64,000 nucleotides of DNA from CAZPMT01 sp964587655 (GTDB lineage: Bacteria > Hydrogenedentota > Hydrogenedentia > Hydrogenedentales > SLHB01), in the NCBI GenBank assembly GCA_964587655.1, contig CAZPMT010000014.1:1-64000 (forward strand), in the 5' to 3' direction. The position numbers were made by a program, and so were the translations under genes. Numbering within the stretch: position 1 is the stretch's first letter; each line of letters begins with the position of its first letter. This document shows, piece after piece, positions 6,201 to 14,736 of this stretch. The notes beneath the pieces were generated by a model. That model worked only from the letters and a program-made list of their open reading frames with translations. It was not told the origin of the DNA and searched no databases.

Positions 6201-9108
6201 TTTCGGGTATTCCGTATCGACGGCGGGCGACGTGAACGGGGACGGGTACGCGGACGTCATTGTCGGCGCGGAAATGTACGACAACGGCCAGACGGACGAG
6301 GGTCGAGCGTATGTATACTACGGCTCAGTGTCGGGTCTTTCTACTACGGCCAACTGGACCACCGAGAGCGACCAGGCCAGCGCATTGTTCGGCTTTTCGG
6401 TTTCGACGGCGGGGGACGTTAACGCGGACGGCTACGCGGACGTCATTGTCGGTGCGGACCAGTACGACAACGGGCAGGCGAACGAGGGCCGCGCGTTTGT
6501 GTATTACGGAAACGGCGAGGCGGGCCGCGGGTTGAGCCTCGACCCGCGCCAGCGCCGCAGCGACGACGCGGCCCCGATCGCCCACCTCGGCAAGAGCGAC
6601 AGCCAGACCGGCGCGCGACTAGCGGCGCTGGGGCGCACGCCCTTCGGCCGGGGCAAGGTGAAACTCGAGTGCGAGGCAAAACCCCTCGGCACGCCGTTCG
6701 ATGGATCCGGGACGGTGCAGACGGCCTCGTGGACGGACACCGGGACGGCCGGCGTTGAACTGAACCAACTGCTGAGTTCCTTGTCTGCCGCCACGGTGTA
6801 TCACTGGCGGGTGCGCCTCCTGTACAACCCGGTGAGCACACCTTACCAACAGAAGAGCCGCTGGTTCACGATGCCGTGGAACGGCGGGACCGAAGCGGAT
6901 TTCCGCACGGCGACGGCGCCACCGAACCCACCGACGACGCCCGGAGCGAACCCGATCAATCTCACCAGCATCACTTGGACGTGGGTGGACGCGTCGAACA
7001 ACGAGATCGGGTTTAAGGTCTATGCCGATCCGGGCACTGGGCCGCCCACGACGCTCCAGACGACCACTGCGGCGGATGCGCAGTCGTGGCCGCACGGCAG
7101 TCTGTCGGTGAATACGCAGTACGCGTTCCAGGTGTCCGCGACCAACGCCGGCGGCGACAGCGCCAAGACGACCAATTACACCGACTGGACGCTGATCGAG
7201 GCGGTGTCGGCCTTGACGTTCTCGAGCGTGGGCACGGCCAGTATCAGCGTGGCCTCAACGAACACGCCCAGCAATCTTAGCAGCGGTTCGTCCGGCCTGT
7301 ATTTCGCGAACACGACGGCGAGCACGAATTCGGGCTGGCAACCGAACAACACGCCGTGGGCCTCACCCACGCTCCTGACGCCGAATACGCAGTACGCGTT
7401 CAGCGGCAAGTCCCGTAACGGCGATTCCACGGAGACTACGGCGGCGACGGACTCGAAGTACACCCTTGCGGGACCGCCGTCGGCCGGCAACAACGTTGCC
7501 TGTGATAAGAGTACAGGCACGTTTTACCCCGCGGACACGGTGTTCGGGTTCACGAACCCGGCGGGCTTCGGCGGGAGCACCCACGGCGGCAGTGCGTATA
7601 AGGTGAGCAAGTTCAAGTACGCCTGGGATACGGTTGCAACCCACACGTTCACCGGCGCGGAGCCGGACTGGAACTCCGGGTCTGTGAACCAGAGCCCGGG
7701 CGTGTCCGGCGATTACTATCTGCACCTGCAATCGTTCAACGCCGAGAACGTCGCGGGCGGCACGCTCGACTTCGGCCCGTTCCGTATCGATGTAGATCCG
7801 CCGAACCCCCCGAGCGTCAACGGCACAACACCAACGAACGACACCACGCCGACCTGGTCGTGGACGTCGGGCGGAGGTGGCGGCGGCGGATACCGCTATC
7901 AGCTCGACAGCAACTTAGGAACGTGGACGGAGACGACGGAGGCGTTCTACACGCCAGCCTCGGCCCTGTCCGCGGGCTCGCACAAGTTGTACGTGGAGGA
8001 ACGGGACGTGGCGGGCAACTGGTCCGTGGACAGCTTCTTTGACATCTTCGTGGACCTGACACCGCCGACGGTGACCATCAATCAGGCCGGCGGCCAGCCC
8101 GATCCGACGAATGTATCGCCGATCAATTTCACGGCCGTGTTTAGTGAAGCGATCGATCCGGCGACGTTTGCCGGCACCGACGTGGCGATCACAGGTTCGG
8201 CCGGCGGGACCAAGGTGGTGGTGCCGAGCACGACGGACAACATTACGTGGAACCTTTCGGTGACGGGCATGACTAACGGTACGGTCATTGCCGACATCGC
8301 GGGCGCCAGGTGCAAGGATTTGGCGGGCAATGACAACGCGGCCTCGACGAGCGGCGACCACACCGTGACTTTCAACGCGACTGGTCCGACCGTCACCATC
8401 AACCAGGCCGGGAGTCAGGTAGATCCGACAAAAACCTCGCCGATCAACTTCACGGTCGTGTTTAATACAGCGATCAATCCAGCCACGTTTACCGACGTCG
8501 ACGTCAAGATCACCGGCACGGCGGGCGGGACCAAGGTGGTGGCGCCGAGCACGACGGACAACATTACGTGGAACGTTGCGGTATCGGGCATGACTGACGG
8601 CACGGTCGTTGCCGACATCGAGGCCGGCGTGTGTACGGACCCACTCGGGAATCCCAACGCCGCCTCGTCGTCCACGGACCACACCGTTACTTATGACACG
8701 ACTGCTCCGACCGTCACAATTAGTCAACCCTCGGTCTTGAGCACTGCAGGCGACCCCGTCGAGTATACGGTGACGTACGACGGCGCCGACACGGTGAGCT
8801 TGACCGCGGATAGCGTTCATTTGATTGCCACCGGGACGGCCCGTGGAGATGTGTCCGTTTCGGATGTTAAGGCTGTGTTAACACGCGTCATCACGATTGA
8901 CAACATAGAGGGCGAGGGAACCTTGACTATCACGATTGATGACGGGACATCGTGCGACGCCGCGGGCAACTGCGACCTGGGCTTTGCCGGGACTATCGAG
9001 GTTGTTAGCGTCGCGTCGGCCATGCCGGTTGCCGGCGTGCTATCGCTTGGCCTGTTGGCCGCGTGGTGTGCGCTCAGCGGGCTCCGCGCCATCAAGAGGA
9101 AGAAGTAG
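3271..9108 (+). CDS. Giant secreted FG-GAP repeat protein with Ig/Fn3-like domains and C-terminal anchor
   Basis: A 1945-residue surface protein. The ATG at 3271 is preferred over an in-frame GTG 12 bases upstream because AAGGTGAG is well spaced; it starts a clean signal peptide ending VCAQA. An N-terminal region of about 270 residues precedes 13 FG-GAP repeats, each with a Ca-binding loop DVNGDGYADVIVGA. Next come Fn3-like segments, a GGGGGGG linker region, and two near-duplicate Ig-like domains beginning TVTINQAG. The protein ends MPVAGVLSLGLLAAWCALS plus IKRKK, a hydrophobic-then-basic tail resembling PEP-CTERM-class sorting signals. FG-GAP blades fold into integrin-like beta-propellers, so adhesion or carbohydrate binding is likely. 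Three short repeats (7-mers at 3595 and 4002, a hairpin at 3761) lie in frame in the N-terminal part. Confidence 0.88.
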   Translation: MNQRGWMWVGVVFVLAYVAVCAQAGDGAANGAPPAGVSGDWWAQAQKGIAAEEYSVTWQDKTILPEVAGAYQAPNRAQDLRTYFTEAGPRVVRRTAETPEWVWGLELVGMRNAECGMRNEPPDLQEIVADGNRIEYRRDGLTEWYVNTDKGLEQGFTIGDPLGSTQGRNDAEQHDSSASPRLCVDMVTLDLAVRGDLTPGMMPDGETLEFLSTGGVGIIHYGQLKAYDATGRELCTTIELVDSSRDPRPETRNPIIRLSVDASDAVYPITIDPLATSAAWTAESDQASAYFGGSVSTAGDVNGDGYADVIVGAMWYDNGQTDEGRAYVYLGSASGLSTSAAWTAESDQAGAFFGYSVSMAGDVNGDGYADVIVGADGYDNGQTGEGRAYVYLGSGSGLSTTADWTAESDQAGALFGFSVSTAGDVNGDGYADVIVGARYYSNGQSGEGGAFVWYGSATGLGPNGNPTNADWTAESNQADAYFGRSVSTAGDVNGDGYADVIVGAFYYDNGQTDEGRAYVYLGSASGLSTSAAWTVESDQASAWFGVSVSTAGDVNGDGYADVIVGSYFYDNGQTNEGRTYVYLGSASGLSTSAAWTAESDQAGAFFGYSVSTAGDVNGDGYADVIVGAYTYDNGETNEGRAFVYHGSASGLSTTAGWTAESNQASAWFGYSVSTAGDVNGDGYADVIVGANLYDSGQTDEGRAYVYHGSASGLSGTANWTGESDQASAWFGVSVSTAGDVNGDGYADIIVGAYYYDNVETDEGRAYVYHGSASGLSATPNWTAESGQASAYFASSASTAGDVNGDGYSDVIVGAWAYDNGQSDEGRAYVYHGSASGLSGTPAWTAESDQTDAWFGNSVSTAGDVNGDGYADVIVGAYQYDNGEVNEGRAYVYLGSASGLSTTAGWTAESDQATAYFGDSVSTAGDVNGDGYAEVIVGAFFYTNGQTNEGRAYVYHGSASGLSTTANWTAESNQGSALFGYSVSTAGDVNGDGYADVIVGAEMYDNGQTDEGRAYVYYGSVSGLSTTANWTTESDQASALFGFSVSTAGDVNADGYADVIVGADQYDNGQANEGRAFVYYGNGEAGRGLSLDPRQRRSDDAAPIAHLGKSDSQTGARLAALGRTPFGRGKVKLECEAKPLGTPFDGSGTVQTASWTDTGTAGVELNQLLSSLSAATVYHWRVRLLYNPVSTPYQQKSRWFTMPWNGGTEADFRTATAPPNPPTTPGANPINLTSITWTWVDASNNEIGFKVYADPGTGPPTTLQTTTAADAQSWPHGSLSVNTQYAFQVSATNAGGDSAKTTNYTDWTLIEAVSALTFSSVGTASISVASTNTPSNLSSGSSGLYFANTTASTNSGWQPNNTPWASPTLLTPNTQYAFSGKSRNGDSTETTAATDSKYTLAGPPSAGNNVACDKSTGTFYPADTVFGFTNPAGFGGSTHGGSAYKVSKFKYAWDTVATHTFTGAEPDWNSGSVNQSPGVSGDYYLHLQSFNAENVAGGTLDFGPFRIDVDPPNPPSVNGTTPTNDTTPTWSWTSGGGGGGGYRYQLDSNLGTWTETTEAFYTPASALSAGSHKLYVEERDVAGNWSVDSFFDIFVDLTPPTVTINQAGGQPDPTNVSPINFTAVFSEAIDPATFAGTDVAITGSAGGTKVVVPSTTDNITWNLSVTGMTNGTVIADIAGARCKDLAGNDNAASTSGDHTVTFNATGPTVTINQAGSQVDPTKTSPINFTVVFNTAINPATFTDVDVKITGTAGGTKVVAPSTTDNITWNVAVSGMTDGTVVADIEAGVCTDPLGNPNAASSSTDHTVTYDTTAPTVTISQPSVLSTAGDPVEYTVTYDGADTVSLTADSVHLIATGTARGDVSVSDVKAVLTRVITIDNIEGEGTLTITIDDGTSCDAAGNCDLGFAGTIEVVSVASAMPVAGVLSLGLLAAWCALSGLRAIKRKK
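3595..3629 (+). repeat. Five tandem 7-mers (GGAATGC type) inside coding sequence
   Basis: Five consecutive heptamers, GGAATGC, GGAACGC, GGAATGT, GGAATGC and GGAATGA, are read as GMRNAECGMRNE in the FG-GAP protein. The array looks like an intergenic minisatellite that has been absorbed into a reading frame. Confidence 0.8.
3761..3823. repeat. In-frame hairpin of the CGCAAAG family (copy 2)
   Basis: Two 26-base arms, CAACGCAAGG... and ...CCTTTGCGTTG, with five mismatches (several of them G-T type) flank an 11-base loop at 3787-3797. The whole element is exactly 63 bases, 21 codons, and is translated in the FG-GAP protein as roughly TQGRNDAEQHDSSASPRLC. Arm length, loop size and word content match the intergenic copies, so this is the same element inserted in a gene without breaking the frame. 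Confidence 0.75.
4002..4034 (+). repeat. Tandem 7-mers (CCGAAAC type) inside coding sequence
   Basis: CCGAGAC, CCGAGAC, CCGAAAC, CCGAAAT and a partial fifth unit run head to tail, encoding RDPRPETRNP in the FG-GAP protein. It is a second heptamer family, distinct from the GGAATGC array about 400 bases upstream. Confidence 0.75.
4108..6513 (+). repeat. Thirteen tandem FG-GAP coding repeats
   Basis: Thirteen units with an average period of about 187 bases each encode a variant of ES(D/N)QA-A-FG-SVSTAGDVNGDGYADVIVGA. The DNA of the core GACGTGAACGGGGACGGGTA is almost invariant between units, while the short segment between cores varies (MWYD, DGYD, RYYS, FYYD and so on). Homogeneity at the DNA level points to recent amplification or gene conversion. 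Unit 9 (ASSASTAG, YSDVIVGA) is the most divergent. Confidence 0.9.
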
Positions 9109-9132
9109 ACACTGGATTGTCCACACCCGTAT

Positions 9133-9173
9133 ACCGGGCCGCCGGTCGAGAGACCAGCGGCCCGGTCTCTTTC
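9133..9173 (+). terminator. Rho-independent-type terminator after the FG-GAP gene
   Basis: ACCGGGCCGCCGGT and ACCAGCGGCCCGGT make a GC-rich stem of about 13 bp around a short loop, followed by CTCTTTCT, 25 bases after the stop codon. The stem is strong; the T-tract is modest. Confidence 0.65.
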
Positions 9174-9486
9174 TGTCACGTGGTAACAGGGGATATCCGT
9201 TTACTTGACCGGGGGCGGGCGTCAAGATCATTCTTCGACTGGATGTAACCATTGAGTCAGCGGCGCATTGCCGACCGAGGGCTTCATCTACAGGTCTTGT
9301 CGTTACCCACAGTCCTTTTCGCCCCTGCATGCAGCTTCAGCGCATCCGTATCCCCACATGACTGAATCTTTGCGGGCGATGTTTGAGCCCCTGACTATAC
9401 CGGTCATGTACTGAATCATAACTGCAAGATCCTTGCGAAGCGGTGGTTCTGGAGCATTTGAGAAGTAGAAGCATAGACCGTGCTCA

Positions 9487-9588
9487 TTTTCCCCCTTTGA
9501 AGGGGGTTAGGGGGATGTTGGACTGCCGACACAAACTACCGGCAAGCGCGCAAGAACATCCCCCTCACCCCCTTCAAAGGGGGAAAAT
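9487..9588. repeat. Long inverted repeat with CCCCCTTTGAAGGGGG arms
   Basis: Arms at 9487-9520 and 9555-9588 are 34 bases each and complementary at all but one position, separated by about 34 bases. Each arm itself contains the small palindrome CCCCCTTTGAAGGGGG. It sits in the 9109-9754 intergenic interval, which otherwise holds only the terminator above and no convincing gene. I see no coding or transposase sequence with it, so it is probably a non-autonomous palindromic element. Confidence 0.8.
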
Positions 9589-9754
9589 AACATAGCTGCC
9601 ACCTTTGCGATAAGTTACCAATAGGATGCTCACTACAGTGACCATGGGCTGTGTCGGCCTGATCGAGATCGTGCTTTACGCAGCGCGATGGATTTCGTCT
9701 CGCTGGACGTGTAAGCTCGGAGGCAATTCTCAGGAACGAGAGAGGGAGGGGCCG

Positions 9755-11506
9755 ATGATCGCGCCTGTCTCGTTCATGGTGTGTGCTGCGGGCGGGAACT
9801 TGCTGCTCAATGCCGACTTTGAGAAGGGGCTTGAAGGATGGAACGTCAACAATCCAGGGGGCGGCACGGAGGGGATGGAGATCGACGGCCGTTCGGTCGC
9901 GCGGATGGTTGTGCCGGAGACGGTTCAGGCGGCTTGGCCGAATCTGTGCCAGGATGTGCCCGTCAAACCCGGGCAGTTGGTTGAGGCGCGCGCCGACGCT
10001 ATGGGGAAGGGGATACGCCACGGGTACGGTGCCTACGCTTCCCTCGAGTTTCTTGATGCACGGGGGCAGCGGATCAATTTCGAGCAGTCGCCGGCGGTTT
10101 CAGGGGAAGGCGAGTGGACTCAGCTCGTGCTGCATGCGTACGCGCCGCCTGAAGCTGCGAAGGCGCGGTTGTGTCTCTTGCTCAACGGCCACGGCGAGGC
10201 CTATTTCGACAAGACGGCGCTGACGATTACTGAGCAAGCAGCGGAGCGCGCGCCTGAAGGTCCGGTTACGCTGAAGGTCACGGACGAGACGGCGTGCGCG
10301 TCTCTCATAGGGTTCGGCGCGGAGGATGACGGCTGGTTCCACAGCGAGGAAAACGCGGCGCACGGTGTCACGCGCGAGGACTGGAGCATACGCGAGGGAC
10401 GGATCGAATGGATGGACCCGGATTGGGTTCGCATGTTTTTCTGGTACAAAGATTGGAATCCGAGCGGCGACTGGGAAACATTCGCGTTCGACACCTCCAA
10501 CATGCAGAGCCACTATCGGACGCTGGACCTCTACCAACGGATCGGCGCATGCGTCAACGTTGTCGGCGTGGAATGGGGGGTAAACGATCCGTATAAGGAC
10601 CCGGTCCGCGCCGCCCGCGCCATCGGCGCGCTCTTCGAGCACCTGATCCGCGCGAAGGGCTACACGTGCGTGCGGGAATGGACACTCTCCAATGAACCGA
10701 ATGGATACTTCGCGGGCGCCGGGTATGATTTCAATCGCTTTGCCGAGATCCATCGCCTCGTGAAGGAGGAGTTTAAGAAGCGGGGCCTCAATGTGCGCAT
10801 TCTAGGCAGCGATGACACGAACGGCTTGCCGTGGTTCGAACAATGCGTTAGGGATGACCGGTATTTTAATCTGGCGGATTTGTTCGGCGCTCACCGGTAC
10901 ATCACGCACACAAGCCGCCGGCTCATGCCGTTCTTTGTTGAAGATCGGATGAAGCTGCTCGCGGGCCGGACGCCGGTGAAGCAGTTCCTGGTCGCGGAGT
11001 TCGGGTTTCAGGACAAGCGCTCGGGGACGCTCGAAAATCCGATGATGGAGGAATACCCTTACGCCGTGTGGACCGCGGCGTTCGTTATCGACTGTCTGAA
11101 CCGCGGCGTGGCCGGCGCGTCCATCTGGTGTTTGCATGAGGTGTACTATCCGGGCAACGGGTTCATGAATTACGGTCTGTGGGACTTCAAGGACAACAAC
11201 TGGAAACCGCGGCCCGTGTATCACGCCTGGTCCATGTTCTCGCGGTTGACTGAGGCGGGCGACCGGGCCGTGCGATGCGTGTCGACCGCGCCGGAGTACG
11301 TCGCGGGCGCCGTCGTGAATCGGACGCTCTTTTGGGTGAACCAGAGCGAGACGCAGGCGGAGGTCGCTATCGATGGCGCAAATCCGAACGAGGTGCGCGT
11401 CATGACGGAGGCGACGCTCTCGGGAGATCGCGAGTGCGGCGAACTCAGGCGGATCGAGAAGAGCCGCTTTATCGCACCGCCTACGAGCTTCGGTTACGCC
11501 CGTTAA
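9755..11506 (+). CDS. Clan-A-type glycoside hydrolase with N-terminal carbohydrate-binding-like domain
   Basis: A 583-residue product if translation starts at the ATG preceded by GAGGGAGGGG; an upstream ATG at 9626 in the same frame lacks a comparable site. After a short hydrophobic start (weak as a signal peptide), NLLLNADFEKGLEGWNV opens a jelly-roll CBM4/9-like module of about 150 residues. A TIM-barrel-like catalytic region follows with LSNEPNGYF (Glu314, proton-donor position of clan GH-A) and VAEFGFQ (Glu415, nucleophile position). A beta-sandwich-like tail ends the protein. Families such as GH5, GH39 or GH44 share this pattern; I cannot choose among them, and the substrate is unknown. 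Confidence 0.75.
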   Translation: MIAPVSFMVCAAGGNLLLNADFEKGLEGWNVNNPGGGTEGMEIDGRSVARMVVPETVQAAWPNLCQDVPVKPGQLVEARADAMGKGIRHGYGAYASLEFLDARGQRINFEQSPAVSGEGEWTQLVLHAYAPPEAAKARLCLLLNGHGEAYFDKTALTITEQAAERAPEGPVTLKVTDETACASLIGFGAEDDGWFHSEENAAHGVTREDWSIREGRIEWMDPDWVRMFFWYKDWNPSGDWETFAFDTSNMQSHYRTLDLYQRIGACVNVVGVEWGVNDPYKDPVRAARAIGALFEHLIRAKGYTCVREWTLSNEPNGYFAGAGYDFNRFAEIHRLVKEEFKKRGLNVRILGSDDTNGLPWFEQCVRDDRYFNLADLFGAHRYITHTSRRLMPFFVEDRMKLLAGRTPVKQFLVAEFGFQDKRSGTLENPMMEEYPYAVWTAAFVIDCLNRGVAGASIWCLHEVYYPGNGFMNYGLWDFKDNNWKPRPVYHAWSMFSRLTEAGDRAVRCVSTAPEYVAGAVVNRTLFWVNQSETQAEVAIDGANPNEVRVMTEATLSGDRECGELRRIEKSRFIAPPTSFGYAR

Positions 11507-11529
11507 GGCGGACATGTGCTGTCGCATTC

Positions 11530-11565
11530 GTCCGATCTGTCCGATCCGCCGGATCCGTCCGATCA
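11530..11565. repeat. Four tandem 9-mers (GTCCGATCN type)
   Basis: GTCCGATCT, GTCCGATCC, GCCGGATCC and GTCCGATCA follow one another without gaps between two convergent genes and touch the last codon of the minus-strand gene. Similar 9-base periodicity with a GGAC/GTCC core occurs at 47765-47857 and 61902-61919. Confidence 0.7.
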
Positions 11566-13527
11566 TCGCCCTGAATACGCCGCGTTCGTAGCGGCGTCGT
11601 CGATCAGCCCGTAATAACGGGCGCGCCAGTATGCGTCGATGAAGGCTGCCCCGCCGAGATCGCGGCGCTCGTTGCGCACGAATTGCAGCACGAGATGTCC
11701 GTCCTGCCAGGTCTCGCCGCCGTCTTTCGAGAGGTATAGTCCCGCGGGCGTCCCGGCAAACACCCAGTCCGTGTTGGCGGGAGCGAACACGGTCTTCGAG
11801 AGTGGAATGTCGAGGCCCGTTGCCTTCGCCTCCCAGGATTTACCGCCGTCCGTGCTTTTCAAGACGCCGCCTTCACCGGCTTTGAACTCAGCGGGCGCTT
11901 CTTTCTTGGGGAACGCGGGGAGCTTCTTTACGCGTTCCCAGTCCTTGCCGAAATCGCGATCCGATCTGTACTGCATCTTGTACGAGGCCTTCTCTCGCAC
12001 GGCGTACAAGGTCTTAGGCTCGGCCGGGTCGAGCAGGATCTCGATCGCCTTGCCGCCTTCCTCCGGCACTTCGAGCTTTATCCATTTGTAGCCGCCCGTG
12101 ATCGAGGCGTGGAAGCCGTCGTCGCATACGACGTAGATCATGCGTACGCGCGGGCCCGCGACGATCTTCCGTGCGGGCGAGCCGAGAGTCTCTCCGATGA
12201 AGCGCCATCCGGCGGCAGTCGCGGCGCCGTCGCGCGATTGATAGACGTCACCTTGTTCGTCAATGGCGTAGATGACCACCGGATCTTCGGCGGGCACGGC
12301 CACGCCCGTAACGGTCCGGCTGGGCCAGCCATCCGGACGCAGCAGGTTGCCTTTCCAGATGTATTCGTTGTCCCAGGCAGCGGCGTAAACGGGATACGGC
12401 GGTTTCAGGTCCTTGCGGAGACTGCTCATGGTCGGGCGGAACATCATGTCGGTGGGCCACGTCTGCAAGGAGCAGAGCGCCTCCTTGAGCGCCTTTTCGC
12501 GGTCGGGCGCATTGGGCGTGAGGCTCATATAAATGTAGGTGAACAGGCTCTGCGCGTCGTCTTTGTGCTTGGCCCAGATCGCGTCCAACACGACGCGGTA
12601 CGCGGCCAGAAGTTCCGGGTCAGTCTCGATGCGGAAAAGGGTCTCGAGGTGGCAGATCACATGCTCGTTGTCATCGAAATCCTTGTCGGCCGTGAAGTCC
12701 TTGAGGCCCCGCACCCCGTATTGATCGATCAGTTTGTCATACATCGCCTTGAATTTAGGATCGCCGGTGGCATGATGTGCCGTCTTTGCGCCTGCTATCG
12801 CCATCATGATGCGCATATTCAGCGTCTTGCCGTTCGTGAACCCGAGGATGCTTGTGTAGGATTTCCCGTCGTAATGCATGATCTTAAGGTTGTTGTCCAC
12901 CCAATATCCGACCAAGGCGTCGATGGCTTCGCGACAGCGCTCCTTCTGCTTTCCCTCCGCGGCCAAATCGTAGTACTGCCCGAGGCCGTGGGTGGAGTCG
13001 CTGTAGTTGTGGTGGCTAGGGTCGCCGCGCCAACGGAGGTCGCGATACTCGCCCGCGCCCTGTTCCCACTTGTCGTTCTTGGCATCTCCCCAGCGTTCCT
13101 CGTACGACTCGCCGTGCCCGATGGCGTAGCCGCGCGCCTGGAGTCCGCGGATCCCCGTGACGAGTTGACAGCGGTAGATCGCCTCGAAGATCTCATCCGC
13201 GCGCGCGACGGCCTTCGCGATTTCCTCCGGCGGCGCGTTGGTCTTCTTCAGGAAGGCGCAGCGATAGGATGCGCCCGCGAGATAATTGGCCGTCCAGCAG
13301 ACCGCGTGCGCGATGTTGTGATTGCCGAGCGTCGAGTTGTCCACAGGCCCGCCGTCCAGCGGGAGATCGACCTGCGACGGATACAGCCCCAGGACGTTGT
13401 GGCGCTCGACGTTGTTCTTCTCAAGGATCTTCTCCTTTTCCGCAAGCGGCAGTTTCCATGATTCATCAGCGCCATAGGCCGCGCACGCCAAGCACATCGC
13501 AATAACAACGCAGATCAGTCTTCGCAT
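11563..13527 (-). CDS. Secreted protein: helical glycosidase-like N-terminus plus BNR/Asp-box repeats
   Basis: The ATG at 13527 is chosen for its GGGAGGATG site and because it begins a signal peptide (RRLICVVIAMCLACAAYGA); an upstream in-frame start would add 31 unlikely residues. The mature protein has 654 residues before cleavage. About 400 Trp- and Tyr-rich residues resemble an alpha-helical toroid of the kind in many polysaccharide-processing enzymes. They are followed by beta-propeller-like repeats with Asp-box motifs STDGGKSWEA and SKDGGETWQDG, typical of sialidase/BNR or Ycf48-like folds. No catalytic residue can be assigned. It is the third gene of a minus-strand set with the deacetylase-like and GHKL genes upstream. 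Confidence 0.65.
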   Translation of the reverse strand: MRRLICVVIAMCLACAAYGADESWKLPLAEKEKILEKNNVERHNVLGLYPSQVDLPLDGGPVDNSTLGNHNIAHAVCWTANYLAGASYRCAFLKKTNAPPEEIAKAVARADEIFEAIYRCQLVTGIRGLQARGYAIGHGESYEERWGDAKNDKWEQGAGEYRDLRWRGDPSHHNYSDSTHGLGQYYDLAAEGKQKERCREAIDALVGYWVDNNLKIMHYDGKSYTSILGFTNGKTLNMRIMMAIAGAKTAHHATGDPKFKAMYDKLIDQYGVRGLKDFTADKDFDDNEHVICHLETLFRIETDPELLAAYRVVLDAIWAKHKDDAQSLFTYIYMSLTPNAPDREKALKEALCSLQTWPTDMMFRPTMSSLRKDLKPPYPVYAAAWDNEYIWKGNLLRPDGWPSRTVTGVAVPAEDPVVIYAIDEQGDVYQSRDGAATAAGWRFIGETLGSPARKIVAGPRVRMIYVVCDDGFHASITGGYKWIKLEVPEEGGKAIEILLDPAEPKTLYAVREKASYKMQYRSDRDFGKDWERVKKLPAFPKKEAPAEFKAGEGGVLKSTDGGKSWEAKATGLDIPLSKTVFAPANTDWVFAGTPAGLYLSKDGGETWQDGHLVLQFVRNERRDLGGAAFIDAYWRARYYGLIDDAATNAAYSGR

Positions 13528-13626
13528 GGTTGCATCCTCCCTGCGGGGACGTTGATCAATCCCCTGACTGGCCCTATCGTACGGAAGTTCGGTGGGCGGC
13601 GCAATGCGGCCGGCATGCATAATCGA

Positions 13627-14715
13627 CTATGCGGATGGCGTTCCGAGGAACCCGTCGCTCCAGAAGACCGGTTCGTATCCCCTGTCGGCGACCCATTTGA
13701 GGGCCGCGCGGACCTTGTCCATGACCGTGGGCTGATAATAGGAAAGCTCTTTGCGGAAGTACTGTTCGTGTATGAGCAACTCGACCATTTCGGCGGTCTG
13801 TGGGGTCGAGGTGCGCTCGTCGAGATGGGATGCGATGTTCTCGACCTCGACGGAATTGACGACCGACGTGCAACGGATGAACATGAGCCCTGTTTCACGA
13901 TCGAACCACGCGGGCCGTTCGTCGCAGTGGGCGCATTGTTCGCGGGACAGGTAGTAGCCCGTCGTGCATGGGCCTTCGTAGCCTTGGGCGTCGAAGAGGC
14001 CGATGAGTTGCTCGATCCCACGATCTCGCAAGGCCGCGATCGCGCGCTTGGGACACTCGGCCCAGTGCACGGTGGTCGTTTTTGTCAGCACTTCATTTCC
14101 CGCAAACCGGCGGATGTGGCCGCACACGAGATCGTAGTCGTGGGCGATCTGCGTGTAGACGGCGTTCCGGTAAGGGCGTTGCGGCGCGTCCTGGAGCGCG
14201 TGAAAGCTGAGGTGCAGCCATGAAGCGTTTTCCTGCCATTCGCCCTTCCACTTATCCGGCATCTGCGTGAGGTCGAACCCATCCGTCTGGTAGTAAATAT
14301 TGATGTGGATCTTGGCGGAGTACTCTCGATGCATTTCACGCCAAAACGCGAGGTACCAATGATCGAACAACGAAGGATACGACGCTGGGTTCATACCCAG
14401 GTCTTTCAGGAACTGTACGTTGTCGTCCACGGAGAATCGGTACCGCTTGACGCTCCCTTTGTCCCACCACAGGAGGATCTCATCGCGATCATTTCCGGAT
14501 TCGGTCACGATTGCGTTTCGCCGATTCGCGAGAGTGACCTGGCACGAGAAGGCGCTGCCTGAGACGGAAGCGGGCGAACCGTTGACGGTGACGGAGTCAC
14601 CGGTGGGAACGGTCCCGCGGACGTTGATGGTCAGACCGCCGGCCGTCTCGACGCCATCATGACGGTTCAGCACGTCGCCGTCGACCGGGTGCGTAATTGC
14701 GAGCTTGATGGACAT
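13627..14715 (-). CDS. Putative deacetylase-fold (NodB-like) protein with N-terminal Ig-like domain
   Basis: A 362-residue protein with no evident signal peptide. Residues 1-75 (ITHPVDGDVLNRHDG..., INVRGTVP) look like an Ig-like beta-sandwich. The remainder contains RYRFSVDDN (Asp97-Asp98) and WLHLSFHA (His168, His172). A double-Asp motif followed by an H-x-S-x-H-like motif is the metal-site pattern of polysaccharide deacetylases and related beta/alpha barrels. The match is by motif and spacing only, so the assignment is tentative. It starts 21 bases after the GHKL ATPase gene, implying co-transcription. Confidence 0.5.
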   Translation of the reverse strand: MSIKLAITHPVDGDVLNRHDGVETAGGLTINVRGTVPTGDSVTVNGSPASVSGSAFSCQVTLANRRNAIVTESGNDRDEILLWWDKGSVKRYRFSVDDNVQFLKDLGMNPASYPSLFDHWYLAFWREMHREYSAKIHINIYYQTDGFDLTQMPDKWKGEWQENASWLHLSFHALQDAPQRPYRNAVYTQIAHDYDLVCGHIRRFAGNEVLTKTTTVHWAECPKRAIAALRDRGIEQLIGLFDAQGYEGPCTTGYYLSREQCAHCDERPAWFDRETGLMFIRCTSVVNSVEVENIASHLDERTSTPQTAEMVELLIHEQYFRKELSYYQPTVMDKVRAALKWVADRGYEPVFWSDGFLGTPSA

Positions 14716-14736
14716 GGGCGCCGGGCTCCGTCTTGG

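Noticed and set aside
9626..9754. Upstream start for the clan-A glycosidase
   Set aside because: The extra 43 residues lack signal-peptide character and the later ATG has a far better ribosome-binding site.
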